A stretch of 64,000 nt of DNA, taken from Nocardioides panacis. GTDB taxonomy: Bacteria; Actinomycetota; Actinomycetes; Propionibacteriales; Nocardioidaceae. The translations under genes were made by a program, and so were the position numbers. Shown here piece by piece: positions 27,287 to 36,389 of the stretch (positions are counted from its first letter, which is position 1; each line of letters starts with the position of its first letter). The notes under the pieces were generated by a model, which saw only the letters and a program-made list of their open reading frames with translations, was not told the origin of the DNA and made no database searches. The stretch lies in assembly GCF_019039255.1 (NCBI RefSeq), contig NZ_CP077062.1:3844001-3908000 (forward strand), read 5' to 3'.

Positions 27287-28468
27287 ATGCCTTCCCTTCT
27301 CGCGATGCAGTCGGTGGCCAGCCGGGCGAACGTCCCGCCCTTCCACGTGATGGACCTGCTCGCGGCCGCCGCCGAGCGGGGCCGCACGCACGGGGACCTG
27401 CTCAACCTGGTCGCGGGCCAGCCGTCGACGCCCGCACCCGTCCCGGTGCGCGACGCCGCGCGGCGGGCGCTCGACGAGCAGGTGCTCGGCTACACGGTGG
27501 CCCTCGGCATCCCGGAGCTGCGCGAGGCGATCGCCGGGCACCACGCCCGGATGCACGGCCTGTCCGTCGACCCCGCGGACGTCGTGGTCACGACGGGCTC
27601 CTCCGGCGGCTTCCTGCTCGCGTTCCTCGCGGCCTTCGAGGCCGGCGACCGGGTGGCGATCGCGCGCCCCGGCTACGCCTGCTACCGCAACGTGCTCACC
27701 GCGCTGGGCTGCGAGGTCGTCGAGCTGCCGGCCGGTCCCGGCTCCCGCTTCCAGCCCACGGTGGCGATGCTGGAAGCCCTCGACGAGCCGGTGCAGGGAC
27801 TGGTCGTGGCCAGCCCCGCCAACCCGACCGGAACGATGCTGGCGCCGGCCGAGCTGGCCGCGCTGGCCACCTGGTGCGAGGCGCACGGCGTGCAGCTGAT
27901 CAGCGACGAGATCTACCACGGCATCGAGTACGCCACCCCGATGCAGCACGCCTCGGCCTGGGAGACCTCCCGCGAGGCCGTGGTGTTCAACTCGTTCTCG
28001 AAGTACTTCTCGATGACCGGCTGGCGGATCGGCTGGATGCTCGTGCCGGAGCGGCTGCGGCGGGCGGTCGACGTGCTGACCGGCAACTTCACGATCTGCC
28101 CGCCGGTGCTGTCCCAGCACGCCGCCGTCGCGGCGTTCACCGACGCGTCGTACGCCGAGTGCGACGGGCACGTCGCGCGGTACGCCGACAACCGCCGGCT
28201 GCTGCTCGACGGCCTGCCCCGGCTCGGGATCGACCGGCTGGCACCGGCCGACGGGGCGTTCTACGTGTACGCCGACGTGGGGCACCTGACCGACGACTCG
28301 ATGGCGTTCTGCCACCGGCTGCTCCGCGAGACCGGCATCGCCACGGCGCCCGGCGTGGACTTCGACACCGAGGTGGGCAACCGGTTCGTGCGGCTGTCGT
28401 TCGCGGGCGCGACCGACGACGTGGCCGAGGCCCTGGTCCGGCTGGAGGACTGGCTCCCGCCGGCCTAG
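27287..28468 (+). CDS. Class I/II pyridoxal-phosphate aminotransferase (AspB-like, Rv3565 type)
   Basis: A 393-residue fold-type I aminotransferase. The sequence closely follows the actinobacterial group of M. tuberculosis Rv3565 (annotated aspB): the PFHVMDLLAAAAERGRTHGD opening, the substrate loop ASPANPTGT, and the PLP-lysine segment NSFSKYFSMTGWRIGW, with the final FVRLSF arginine that binds the carboxylate. The amino-group donor is probably aspartate or another amino acid, but it cannot be fixed by sequence. TAGCGT ends six bases before the ATG, suggesting a leaderless mRNA. The 200 bases upstream hold nothing else I can assign. Confidence 0.9.
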   Translation: MPSLLAMQSVASRANVPPFHVMDLLAAAAERGRTHGDLLNLVAGQPSTPAPVPVRDAARRALDEQVLGYTVALGIPELREAIAGHHARMHGLSVDPADVVVTTGSSGGFLLAFLAAFEAGDRVAIARPGYACYRNVLTALGCEVVELPAGPGSRFQPTVAMLEALDEPVQGLVVASPANPTGTMLAPAELAALATWCEAHGVQLISDEIYHGIEYATPMQHASAWETSREAVVFNSFSKYFSMTGWRIGWMLVPERLRRAVDVLTGNFTICPPVLSQHAAVAAFTDASYAECDGHVARYADNRRLLLDGLPRLGIDRLAPADGAFYVYADVGHLTDDSMAFCHRLLRETGIATAPGVDFDTEVGNRFVRLSFAGATDDVAEALVRLEDWLPPA

Positions 28469-28475
28469 CGGACGG

Positions 28476-29186
28476 TCAGCGCTGGGTCATCCGCACGGTC
28501 TGGCGCCACAGGTCCTCGCCCAGCGGCACCGGCTCGTGCGCGAACCACTCGCGGCACAGCGTGATCGTGTGCGCCAGCAGGTCGACCAGCAGCTCGTCGG
28601 AGTTCGGCACGCTCGCCGCGGCGATGCCGGACACCGCCGAGTGCACGATGGCCGGCGCGCTGCGCTTGGCGAAGCTGGTGCTGCTGCCCCAGCCGAGCGC
28701 CGAGAAGCCCCGGGCCCAGTCCCGGGCGAGCGGCACCTCGTCGAGCCGGGCCCGGGTCCGTGGGTCGAGGTGGTGCTTGGGCCGGCCCTCGAGCTGGTTG
28801 AGCATCCGCTCGCAGCGCAGCAGGCCGACCGCCGCGACGCCCTGGCGCTCCGAGGCTGCGACCGGCAGCGCCGCGAGCGCGGCCTCCCGGGCGATCCAGG
28901 CGTCCACCCGCGGGTCGTCGCCGTGCAGACCGATGACCTCCGGGATCAGCGGGACGAGCCGGCTGCGGGCGAAGTCGTCGACGTGGTCGTTGACGTCGCG
29001 CGCCATCGACGCGAGCAGCGGATGGGTGCAGCCCGGGTGGTCCGACCAGGCCTCCCCGGCGAGGAAGGAGGCGAGCTCCATGAAGCAGGCGCCCTTCTTG
29101 GGCGACCTGTGCTTGCCCCGGGACAGCACCGGCATGGCGTCAGGGGCGTGGACGGAAGGTGTGCTGTGGGTCCTCTGGATCATCAT
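28476..29186 (-). CDS. Conserved actinobacterial protein, unknown function
   Basis: A 236-residue soluble protein that I know only as a conserved unknown. A basic start (SRGKHRSPKKG) precedes FMELASFLAGEAWSDHPGCTHPLLA, then a helical body with ERQGVAAVGLLRCERMLNQLE and a DWARGFSALGWGSSTSFAKRSAP segment. It is convergent with the aminotransferase, seven bases apart. The chosen ATG has GGAG about eight bases upstream; a later methionine at codon 18 has none. No catalytic motif is visible. Confidence 0.75.
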   Translation of the reverse strand: MMIQRTHSTPSVHAPDAMPVLSRGKHRSPKKGACFMELASFLAGEAWSDHPGCTHPLLASMARDVNDHVDDFARSRLVPLIPEVIGLHGDDPRVDAWIAREAALAALPVAASERQGVAAVGLLRCERMLNQLEGRPKHHLDPRTRARLDEVPLARDWARGFSALGWGSSTSFAKRSAPAIVHSAVSGIAAASVPNSDELLVDLLAHTITLCREWFAHEPVPLGEDLWRQTVRMTQR

Positions 29187-29324
29187 GACCAGCTCCGTGA
29201 GTGCGACCTTTTCCGTCAGTCTGCGCCCGGGACCAGCCGCCCCACAAGCCCCTTTCCGGGTCAGTCGCCGGGCCGGTGGGACCGGTCAGGTGGTGGTCAG
29301 GCGATGCGTCCCAGGCTGTCCCGT

Positions 29325-30140
29325 ATGAGCCCACGAGTCTTCCGCGCCCCGAAGGTCCCCGAGGTCTTCCTGCTCTTCTGGGTGGTCAAGCTGCTCACCA
29401 CCGGCATCGGCGAGGCGGGGGCCGACTTCCTGGGGACGGTGAGCATCCCGCTGGCGGCGGTGGTGGGGATCGGCGGCTTCCTGCTCGCCCTGCGGCTGCA
29501 GCTGCGGGCCACGACGTACCACCCGGTCCGCTACTGGGTCACGGTGCTGTCGGTCGCCCTCTTCGGCACCATGGTGGCCGACGGCCCGCACGTGCTGCTC
29601 GGGACGCCGTACGCCGTGGACTCGGCCCTCTACGTCGTGCTGCTGGTCGGCGTGCTCCTCTGGTGGCGGCTCAGCGAGGGCACCCTGTCGGTGCACTCGA
29701 TCACCACCGCCCGCCGGGAGCGGTTCTACTGGGCCACCGTGCTGCTCACCTTCGGGCTCGGGACGGCGCTGGGCGACACCACCGCCATCGACATGGGCCT
29801 CGGGTTCGCCTGGTCGATCGTGCTCTTCGGGGTGCTGATCCTGGTGCCGCTGGCGCTCTGGCGGGGCGGCCTGGACGCCACGATCGCGTTCTGGGCGTCC
29901 TACGTGCTCACCCGGCCGCTCGGCGCCTCCGTGGCCGACTGGCTCGGCAAGCCCCCGTCGAACGGCGGTCTCGGCTGGGGCGACGGTCCCGTCTTCGGCC
30001 TGGGGCTCGCGCTGTTCGCCGCCCTGGTCGGCTACCTGACGATCACCCACGGCGACGTCGAGGGCACGCACCGCAGCCACCACGAGGAGCCTGCCGGCCC
30101 CGTGCTCCCGGAGCCCGAGCCCGACTACGCGACGGACTGA
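29325..30140 (+). CDS. COG4705-like integral membrane protein
   Basis: A 271-residue polytopic membrane protein with eight or nine hydrophobic segments. The opening KVPEVFLLFWVVKLLTTGIGEAGADFL, and its internal repetition in FYWATVLLTFGLGTALGDTTAI and FWASYVLTRPLGASVADWLG, match the COG4705 family of unknown function. The threefold repeat of a TxxGxxxxD/E pattern suggests an internally repeated transporter-like fold (inference). The tail after residue 245 is polar and acidic. An in-frame ATG 21 bases upstream (29304) is an alternative start. Confidence 0.8.
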   Translation: MSPRVFRAPKVPEVFLLFWVVKLLTTGIGEAGADFLGTVSIPLAAVVGIGGFLLALRLQLRATTYHPVRYWVTVLSVALFGTMVADGPHVLLGTPYAVDSALYVVLLVGVLLWWRLSEGTLSVHSITTARRERFYWATVLLTFGLGTALGDTTAIDMGLGFAWSIVLFGVLILVPLALWRGGLDATIAFWASYVLTRPLGASVADWLGKPPSNGGLGWGDGPVFGLGLALFAALVGYLTITHGDVEGTHRSHHEEPAGPVLPEPEPDYATD

Positions 30141-30149
30141 GAACAGAGA

Positions 30150-30179
30150 ACCCGCCCCGGACCGAGGTCCGGGGCGGGT
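30150..30179. terminator. Strong hairpin between membrane protein and tRNA-Ser
   Basis: ACCCGCCCCGGAC and its complement GTCCGGGGCGGGT form a 13-base stem with a tiny loop. It lies between the membrane-protein gene and the convergent tRNA-Ser, and can serve both. Confidence 0.7.
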
Positions 30180-30186
30180 CAACCGG

Positions 30187-30273
30187 CGGTGGCGGAGGGA
30201 TTTGAACCCTCGGTTGACTTGCGCCAACAAACGCTTTCGAGGCGTTCTCCTTAGGCCGCTCGGACACGCCACC
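30187..30273 (-). tRNA. tRNA-Ser(CGA)
   Basis: 87 bases on the minus strand with acceptor GGTGGCG/CGCCACC, loop CTCGAAA giving anticodon CGA, a long variable arm and a T arm with GGTTCAAATCC. The discriminator is G and CCA is not encoded. Confidence 0.95.
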
Positions 30274-30316
30274 GCCGACGAGGGTACTAGACCGGGACGG
30301 GTGCGCAGAAATCGCG

Positions 30317-30787
30317 TCAGGGAGTGCTGCGGTGCCCGGCGAAGAACTCCACGAGCAGGGCCGAGGACTCCTCGGCGAGCACGCCGGTGAGCACCTCCGG
30401 GCGGTGGTTCAGCCGCCGGTCGCGGACGACGTCCCACAGCGACCCCACGGCGCCGGCCTTCTCGTCGTACGCCGCGAACACCAGCCGGTCCAGCCGGGAG
30501 AGCACGACCGCGCCGGCGCACATCGTGCACGGCTCGAGGGTGACGACCAGGGTGCAGCCGGTCAGCCGCCACTCGCCGCGGACGGCGGCCGCCTCGCGGA
30601 GGGCGACGACCTCGGCGTGCGCGGTCGGGTCGGCGTCCGCCTCGCGGCGGTTCCGGCCCCGGCCGATGACCGCGCCGGACGGGTCGAGCACCACGGCCCC
30701 GATGGGCACGTCGTCGGTGGCCAGCGCCGCGCGCGCCTCGTCGAGGGCCTCGCGCATCGCGGGGACCCAGGGGGCCGACGTGCTCAC
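30317..30787 (-). CDS. tadA: tRNA adenosine(34) deaminase
   Basis: A 156-residue TadA that converts the wobble adenosine of tRNA-Arg(ACG) to inosine. The zinc and proton-shuttle motifs are clear: HAEVVALREAA and EPCTMCAGAVVLSRL. The start EALDEARAALATDDVPIGAVV and the ending RRLNHRPEVLTGVLAEES are family-typical. It is coupled by a four-base overlap to the upstream gene for its usual actinobacterial companion protein. Confidence 0.95.
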   Translation of the reverse strand: MSTSAPWVPAMREALDEARAALATDDVPIGAVVLDPSGAVIGRGRNRREADADPTAHAEVVALREAAAVRGEWRLTGCTLVVTLEPCTMCAGAVVLSRLDRLVFAAYDEKAGAVGSLWDVVRDRRLNHRPEVLTGVLAEESSALLVEFFAGHRSTP

Positions 30788-31281
30788 GAGGCGTTGGCGC
30801 CGACGACCTCGTCGTAGAGACGACCGAAGCCCAGCTTGCCGGCGATGTCGCCGAGCATCTCGTCCGGGTAGAGCTCGTAGTCGTCGATCAGCGCACCCAT
30901 GTCCATGGCGTGCAGCCCCAGGTCGGAGACGATGCCGAGGTCGCCGGCCGGCTCCTGGTCCTCCTCGTCGTCGGGCAGCGGGAGGTCGAGGTGCTCCACC
31001 ACGGAGGCGGCGATGGGCCAGTCGGTGGCGGCGGTGACGTCGGAGAGCAGCAGCCGGGTCTCGGCGCCGGTCACCCGCAGCAGCAGGAAGAAGTCCTCGT
31101 CGACCGAGACCAGGCCGAGCGCCCCGCCGTCGCCGGGGTAGCGGCGCAGCTCCACCGCCAGCTCGTCGAGGTCCGCGGCCTTCTCGGGCTCGAGCTCCTC
31201 GAGCCGCCAGACCCCCTCCTCGCGGTAGGCGACCAGAGCGAAGTCGACGCCCTCGACGTTCGCGTCCGTCTCCTGCGACAT
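30784..31281 (-). CDS. tRNA adenosine deaminase-associated protein
   Basis: A 165-residue acidic protein that precedes tadA across actinobacteria. Typical segments are FALVAYREEGVWRLEEL, DEDFFLLLRVTGAETRLLLSDVTAA and the closing DLGLHAMDMGALIDDYELYPDEMLGDIAGKLGF. The ATG was chosen because GGGAGG lies five bases upstream; the frame stays open further upstream without similarity. Stop and tadA start overlap by four bases. The biochemical role is unknown; the fixed linkage suggests an accessory to tRNA editing. Confidence 0.9.
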   Translation of the reverse strand: MSQETDANVEGVDFALVAYREEGVWRLEELEPEKAADLDELAVELRRYPGDGGALGLVSVDEDFFLLLRVTGAETRLLLSDVTAATDWPIAASVVEHLDLPLPDDEEDQEPAGDLGIVSDLGLHAMDMGALIDDYELYPDEMLGDIAGKLGFGRLYDEVVGANAS

Positions 31282-31395
31282 GTCGCCTCCCAGTACATCC
31301 CCGTGGTCCCGACCGGCCCCGTTGACGTTTCCCTCCGAGGATGACAGGTCGCCCGCGCTCGCACCACCGCGGCCGGACGCACTAGGTTTGCCGCC

Positions 31396-32037
31396 ATGCG
31401 TACCCACGTCGCCGACCACCCGCTGATCGCGCACAAGCTGACCACCCTGCGGGACGAGCGCACCGACTCCCCGACCTTCCGCCAGCTCGCCGACGAGCTC
31501 GTCACGCTGCTGGCCTACGAGGCCACCCGCGACGTACGCGTGGAGACGGTGACCGTGCGCACGCCGGTGGCGGACGCCGAGGGCATCAAGCTGGCCACCC
31601 CCAAGCCGCTCGTGGTGCCGATCCTGCGGGCCGGGCTCGGGATGCTCGACGGCATGATGCGGCTGCTGCCGACGGCCGAGGTCGGCTTCCTGGGCATGGT
31701 GCGCAACGAGCAGACCCTCGAGGCGTCGACGTACGCCGAGCGGCTGCCCGAGGACCTGTCCGGGCGGCAGTGCTACGTGCTCGACCCGATGCTGGCGACC
31801 GGCGGCACGCTGGCCGCGGCGATCCGGTTCCTGGTGGAGCGCGGCGCCGACCACATCACCGCGATCTGCCTGCTCACCGCCCCGGAGGGCTGCGCGCGCC
31901 TGGAGAAGGAGCTCGAGGGCCTCGACATCCCGGTCACGGTCGTGACCGCGGGCATGGACGAGCGGCTCAACGAGAAGGGCTACATCGTGCCGGGGCTCGG
32001 CGACGCCGGGGACCGGCTGTACGGCGTGGTGGGCTGA
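31396..32037 (+). CDS. upp: Uracil phosphoribosyltransferase
   Basis: A 213-residue pyrimidine-salvage enzyme that makes UMP from uracil and PRPP. The PRPP loop appears as [17 protein letters not shown], and the uracil-binding C-terminus as GDAGDRLYG. Other conserved parts are [14 protein letters not shown] and [14 protein letters not shown]. Full length. TAGGTT ends seven bases before the ATG, pointing to a leaderless transcript, and the start is divergent from the tadA unit. Confidence 0.96.
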   Translation: MRTHVADHPLIAHKLTTLRDERTDSPTFRQLADELVTLLAYEATRDVRVETVTVRTPVADAEGIKLATPKPLVVPILRAGLGMLDGMMRLLPTAEVGFLGMVRNEQTLEASTYAERLPEDLSGRQCYVLDPMLATGGTLAAAIRFLVERGADHITAICLLTAPEGCARLEKELEGLDIPVTVVTAGMDERLNEKGYIVPGLGDAGDRLYGVVG

Positions 32038-32044
32038 GCGGCGC

Positions 32045-32218
32045 TCAGAAGCTGAAGATGGGGACGACGCCGGTGGCGATCAGCACCATCAGGCCGAGCA
32101 CCACGAGGCCGAGGACCAGGTAGCTCCAGCTCTTGGAGCTGCGCTCCTCGTCCGACTCGGGGGCCTCGTAGCGGTGGCCGTCGGGGCGGCTGTAGGGGCT
32201 GTTCTCGTCATCGGGCAT
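32045..32218 (-). CDS. Small single-span membrane protein
   Basis: A 57-residue protein with a polar, charged first half (PDDENSPYSRPDGHRYEAPE) and one C-terminal membrane helix (YLVLGLVVLGLMVLIATGVVP). The start is the ATG seven bases after AGGAGGT; an ATG-like start seven codons upstream overlaps this ribosome site. Convergent with upp, seven bases apart. Related short proteins occur in other actinobacteria, but none has a known role. Confidence 0.7.
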   Translation of the reverse strand: MPDDENSPYSRPDGHRYEAPESDEERSSKSWSYLVLGLVVLGLMVLIATGVVPIFSF

Positions 32219-32329
32219 GCGGCTGACCTCCTGTGTCACGGCGGCACGGGCAGCGGGTGGCCCGGCCGGCCGTCGACGGCTTAACGACGCTGCCGCCGAT
32301 AGGTGACTCGGTCTGCGTGGAGGTCTGGG

Positions 32330-33713
32330 TCACAGGGCCTTGACCGCGCTGAGCAGCTTGCCGAGGGTGTCCTTGGCGTCGCCGAACAGCAGCGTGGTCT
32401 TCGGGTCGAAGAGCAGCTCGTTCTCGATGCCCGCGAACCCGGGGCGCATCGAGCGCTTGAGGAAGACGATCTGCTGGGCCTCGTCGGCGTTCAGGATCGG
32501 CATGCCGTAGATCGGGGCACCGGGCGAGGTCTTCGCCGCCGGGTTCACCACGTCGTTGGCGCCCACCACCAGGACGACGTCGGCCTGCTTGAACTCGGAG
32601 TTGATGTCGTCCATCTCCTTGAGCTGCTCGTAGGGCACCTGCGCCTCGGCGAGCAGCACGTTCATGTGGCCGGGCATCCGGCCGGCGACCGGATGGATCG
32701 CGTAGTCGACCTCGATGCCGCGCTCCCCCCAGCACGTCGACGAGCTCGCGCAGCGTGTGCTGGGCCTGGGCGACCGCGAGGCCGTAGCCCGGGACGATGA
32801 TCACCCGGTGGGCGTAGCCGAGCAGGATCGCGACGTCCTCGGGGCCGGCCGAGCGCACCGGCCGGTCGGACGCCTCCCCGGCGCCCAGGGTGGACCCGCC
32901 CTTGAGGGCCCCGAACAGGATGTTGACCACCGAGCGGCCCATTGCGGACGCCATCAGCTTGGTCAGGAAGGTGCCGCTCGCCCCGACCAGCGTGCCGGCG
33001 ACCAGCAGCACCGTGTTGTCCAGGACGTAGCCGCCGGCCGCGACGCTCAGGCCGGTGAACGCGTTCAGCAGCGAGATCACGATCGGCACGTCCGCGCCGC
33101 CGACGGGCAGCACGAGCAGCACGCCGAGCAGCAGCCCGACCAGGGCCAGCACGGTCCCGATCCACACCGCGGGCCCGGTGACCGTCGCGACGGCCAGCGC
33201 CACCGAGCCGAGCAGCGCCAGGGCGAAGGCCACCGGCAGGCCGGGGAACACCACCGGCCGTGAGGTCATCAGCTCCTGCAGCTTGGCGAAGGTGACCAGG
33301 GAGCCGGAGAACGACACCGAGCCGACCAGGATCGTGAACGCGGTCGCGGCGAGCGTGAAGCCCGGCGCGGAGGTGCCGACCAGGTCGCCGAGCTCGAGCA
33401 GCGCGACGAGGGCCGCGGCGCCGCCGCCGACCCCGTTGAACAGCGCCACGAGCTGCGGCATCTGGGTCATCTGCACGCGCCGAGCGCCGACCAGCCCGAC
33501 CGCCGTACCCACGGCGATGGCGACCAGGATCGGCACGACGTGGTCGAGCTCGGCGTAGAAGAACACGACCACGCAGGCGAGCACCGCGCCCACGGCGCCG
33601 ACCAGGTTGCCGGCGCGGGCGGTGCGCGGGGACGAGAGGCCCTTGAGGGCGAGGATGAAGCAGACGGCGGCCAGCAGGTAGGCCAGCTGGGCCCAGACGG
33701 GGGTCGCGGTCAC
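32330..33713 (-). pseudogene. pntB: NAD(P) transhydrogenase beta subunit, frameshifted as sequenced
   Basis: Membrane and NADP(H)-binding subunit of the proton-pumping transhydrogenase that makes NADPH from NADH. Nine or so membrane segments lead to the NADP domain with VIIVPGYGLAVAQAQHTLRELVDVLG. There a run of six C (32725-32730, plus strand) breaks the frame. With five C the frame reads GERGIEVDYAIHPVAGRMPGHMNVLLAEA and runs to the stop, giving 460 residues, the family length. The GTG start overlaps the preceding gene by four bases. As both halves are otherwise intact, a homopolymer read error is likely. Confidence 0.9.
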
Positions 33714-34000
33714 TTGGCGGGCCTCTTCCGGGTGAACATCTGCAGCATCCGGTCGGTGACCACGAAGCCGCCCACCATGTTGACGGTGGCCAGCACCACC
33801 GCGACCAGGCCGATCACGAGCTCGAGGGTGGTCCCGGCGTAGCCGGTGACCAGGATCGCGCCGAGCAGGATGATCCCGTGGATGGCGTTGGCGCCGGACA
33901 TCAGCGGGGTGTGCAGCGTCGAGGAGACCTTGGCGATCACCTCGACGCCGACGAACACGCTGAGGATGAAGATCGTCAGCCAGACGATGGGCTCGCTCAT
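33710..34000 (-). CDS. pntAB: NAD(P) transhydrogenase alpha subunit, membrane part
   Basis: A 96-residue protein with three membrane helices, equal to the C-terminal membrane part of PntA that is a separate gene in actinobacteria and some alphaproteobacteria. Conserved segments are VFVGVEVIAKVSSTLHTPLMSGANAIHGI and VVLATVNMVGGFVVTDRML. It overlaps both the pntA gene upstream and pntB downstream by four bases, forming one coupled operon that builds the membrane half of the enzyme. Confidence 0.93.
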   Translation of the reverse strand: MSEPIVWLTIFILSVFVGVEVIAKVSSTLHTPLMSGANAIHGIILLGAILVTGYAGTTLELVIGLVAVVLATVNMVGGFVVTDRMLQMFTRKRPAK

Positions 34001-35145
34001 GGTGCGTCCCCTTCCAGGGCGGCGCGGGTGGGCTCGTGCCGGATCGCGCCGCCGTGGGTGACGCACGAGCCGGCGACGATCTCGTCGTCGAAGTCGGGGG
34101 CGAACAGCGCCTCCCCGTCACCCTCGCCACCGGAGCGGGTCATCAGCGTGACCAGGTTGACGACGTTCTGGGCGTAGAGCCGGGAGGCCGGCCCGGGCAT
34201 CTGGCCCGGCACGTTCGCGCCACCCCAGACCTGGGCGTGGCCGACCCGCACGACCTTCCCCGGCTGGGCGCCCTCCACGTTGCCGCCGGACTCGGCCGCC
34301 AGGTCCACGACGACGGACCCGGGCTTCATCTGCTCGACCATCTCCGCGGTCACGAGCAGCGGCGCGCTCCGGCCGGGCACCGCGGCGGTGGTGATCAGCG
34401 CGTCCGCGTCGGCGATGTACGGCGCCAGCAGGTCACGCTGCCGGGCAGCCCGGTCCTCGGTCATCTCCCGGGCGTAGCCGCCCGTGCCCTCCAGCGTCTC
34501 GAGCTCGAGCTCGATCGCGATCGCGCCCATCGAGCGGATCTCCTCCGCGGCGGCCGCCCGGACGTCGTACGCCTTGACGACGGCGCCGAGGCGCTTGGAG
34601 GTGGCGATCGCCTGCAGGCCCGCGACGCCGGCACCGAGCACCACCACCTGGGCGGGCGGGACCGTGCCGGCGGCGGTCATGTTGAGCGGGAAGAAGCGGC
34701 GCAGCAGCCCGGCCGCGACGATCGCGCAGCGGTAGCCCGAGACCAGCGCCTGCGAGGACAGCGCGTCCATCGACTGGGCCCGCGAGATGCGCGGCACCAG
34801 CTCCATCGCGAACGACGTCACGTCGCAGTCCCGCAGGTCGGCGACCAGGTCGAGGGACTGGTTGACGGGCAGGAACGAGACGGTGGCCGTGCCGGCCCGC
34901 AGGCGACGTACGACGGAGGCGTCGAGGGGGTTCACCGACACCACCACGTCCGCGTCCAGCCAGGGCTCCTCGAGGACCTCCGCGCCGGCCGCGACGTACT
35001 CCTCGTCGTCGTGCAGCGCGCCGGCGCCGGCGCCGGGCTCGACGACGACGACGTACCCCAGCCCGGTCAGCTTGCCGACCAGCTCGGGGACGAGCGCGAC
35101 CCGGGTCTCGCCCGTCCGGGTCTCCAGGGCCACTGCGATCCTCAC
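33997..35145 (-). CDS. pntAA: NAD(P) transhydrogenase alpha subunit, soluble NAD-binding part
   Basis: A 382-residue NAD(H)-binding subunit. It opens RIAVALETRTGETRVALVPE, has the Rossmann motif VVVLGAGVAGLQAIATSKRLGA, and ends with the mobile-loop and RLYAQNVVNL segments of the family. The start is the GTG at 35145 because TAGGTT (35153-35158) ends seven bases upstream, a leaderless arrangement. A TTG three codons earlier would lie inside that box. It leads the pntAA-pntAB-pntB operon and is divergent from the CorA gene. Confidence 0.93.
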   Translation of the reverse strand: MRIAVALETRTGETRVALVPELVGKLTGLGYVVVVEPGAGAGALHDDEEYVAAGAEVLEEPWLDADVVVSVNPLDASVVRRLRAGTATVSFLPVNQSLDLVADLRDCDVTSFAMELVPRISRAQSMDALSSQALVSGYRCAIVAAGLLRRFFPLNMTAAGTVPPAQVVVLGAGVAGLQAIATSKRLGAVVKAYDVRAAAAEEIRSMGAIAIELELETLEGTGGYAREMTEDRAARQRDLLAPYIADADALITTAAVPGRSAPLLVTAEMVEQMKPGSVVVDLAAESGGNVEGAQPGKVVRVGHAQVWGGANVPGQMPGPASRLYAQNVVNLVTLMTRSGGEGDGEALFAPDFDDEIVAGSCVTHGGAIRHEPTRAALEGDAP

Positions 35146-35273
35146 CTTGGGCAACCTAGGGCACCCGCCGCGGGGCGGCCACCATTTGGGACACCGGTCT
35201 CACCCGTGTCGCCGCGGCCCGTCCGTCCGGGCGGGTGCTTTACGGCACCGCCGGCGAGGGACACGCTGGGCAG

Positions 35274-36254
35274 ATGGACGTGCGGTTCGTGGACGCAGAG
35301 GGCGCGCACCCCCATGACAGCGACGACGTCGTCGTGCTGCTCGAGCGCGACGACGGGTTCCTCTGGGTCGACGTACCGGTCTGGGACCAGCAGGTCGACG
35401 GCTTCCTGGCCGGGCTCGGCGTGCACCCCCTCGTCGTCGAGGCCTGCAAGCAGCGCAACCACGTCCCGACCGTGCACGGCTACGCCGACCACTACTTCGT
35501 GACGGTGCACAGCCCGCTGCTCGGTGCGGCCGGGCACGTGCACCTCCTCGAGCTCGACCAGATCGTCGGCGACCGGTTCCTGGTCACCGTGCACGGCCCG
35601 CTGAACCCGGTCGTGGACCCGGCCGCGGCGCTCGTCGAGACCGCCGGGGTGCTGGCCCGGATCGAGGGCGGCCGGTTCCGCCCCACGACGCCCGCCGAGC
35701 TGTCGTACGCCGTCACCTCGGCCGTCGCCCGGCGCCAGCGGGGCCTGGTCGGCGACGTCGCGGAGAAGCTCCCCGACCTCGAGCAGCACGTGATGGCCTC
35801 GCAGCTGGTCGACCCCGAGACGCTGCTGGAGCGGATGTTCCTGATCCGCCACGAGCTGATCACCGCCCGCACGATGGCCGCGCAGACCCACGACGTGTAC
35901 GCCCGGATGGGCTCGCTGGACCGGTTCGTCACGGACGACGCCCGGCACCTCGCGCACGACCTCGCCGACCAGTTCGACCGGGTCCGCTCGATCGCGGACG
36001 GCGAGGCGCAGTTCCTGTTCGGGGTCATCGAGCTCTACCAGACCAAGGTCAACACCAAGATGACGCTGGCGATGGAGCGGCTGGCCGTGATCGCCGCCGT
36101 GACGCTGCCGGTCACCGCGATCGCGTCGGTCTACGGGATGAACGTGATCGTCAACCAGCACACGCACGTCACCCAGCTGGTCGTGGTCGTGATCGTGATG
36201 GTGACGATCTCCGGGCTGCTGCTGCGGTGGGCGCGGCGGCAGGGGTGGTGGTGA
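35274..36254 (+). CDS. CorA-family magnesium/cobalt channel
   Basis: A 326-residue CorA/CorC-fold metal transporter. A long cytoplasmic N-terminal domain (to about 265) ends in a stalk helix, then two membrane helices. The selectivity motif YGMN is present as SVYGMNVIVN between them, and the protein ends in a basic RWARRQGWW tail. This matches pentameric Mg2+/Co2+ channels. GAGGG lies 12 bases before the ATG; CACGCT six bases before it is an alternative hint of a leaderless start. The frame is open further upstream. Confidence 0.9.
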   Translation: MDVRFVDAEGAHPHDSDDVVVLLERDDGFLWVDVPVWDQQVDGFLAGLGVHPLVVEACKQRNHVPTVHGYADHYFVTVHSPLLGAAGHVHLLELDQIVGDRFLVTVHGPLNPVVDPAAALVETAGVLARIEGGRFRPTTPAELSYAVTSAVARRQRGLVGDVAEKLPDLEQHVMASQLVDPETLLERMFLIRHELITARTMAAQTHDVYARMGSLDRFVTDDARHLAHDLADQFDRVRSIADGEAQFLFGVIELYQTKVNTKMTLAMERLAVIAAVTLPVTAIASVYGMNVIVNQHTHVTQLVVVVIVMVTISGLLLRWARRQGWW

Positions 36255-36259
36255 GCCCG

Positions 36260-36309
36260 CCGGAGTCGCCGGGTCGGGGGTCGATCCGCCGCCGGAGACG
36301 CCGGGTCGG
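36260..36309. repeat. Two CGCCGGGTCGG repeats with 32-bp period
   Basis: CCGGAGTCGCCGGGTCGG at 36260 and CCGGAGACGCCGGGTCGG at 36292 differ by one base and are spaced 32 bases apart. The same core and the same spacing recur at 51433 and 51465, so this looks like an interspersed intergenic repeat family. Confidence 0.5.
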
Positions 36310-36319
36310 CCGGACGCAC

Positions 36320-36352
36320 GAGCACCCCGGCGCGAGGGGCTCCGGGGTGCTC
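36320..36352. terminator. Bidirectional terminator between corA and mmsB
   Basis: GAGCACCCCGG and CCGGGGTGCTC form a perfect 11-base stem around an 11-base loop between two convergent genes. Confidence 0.7.
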
Positions 36353-36389
36353 GGGTGCAGCGGGTGGTTCGGGGGGGAACGGGGTGCGG

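Noticed and set aside
27124-29328. A 734-codon open frame over the aminotransferase
   Set aside because: It is the +1 shadow of the aminotransferase gene and the antisense of the next gene; no family segments.
32208-34130. A 640-codon frame spanning pntB and its surroundings
   Set aside because: The first part is antisense-like shadow of pntAA/pntAB and the end is the shifted reading after the extra C. Only the middle is PntB.
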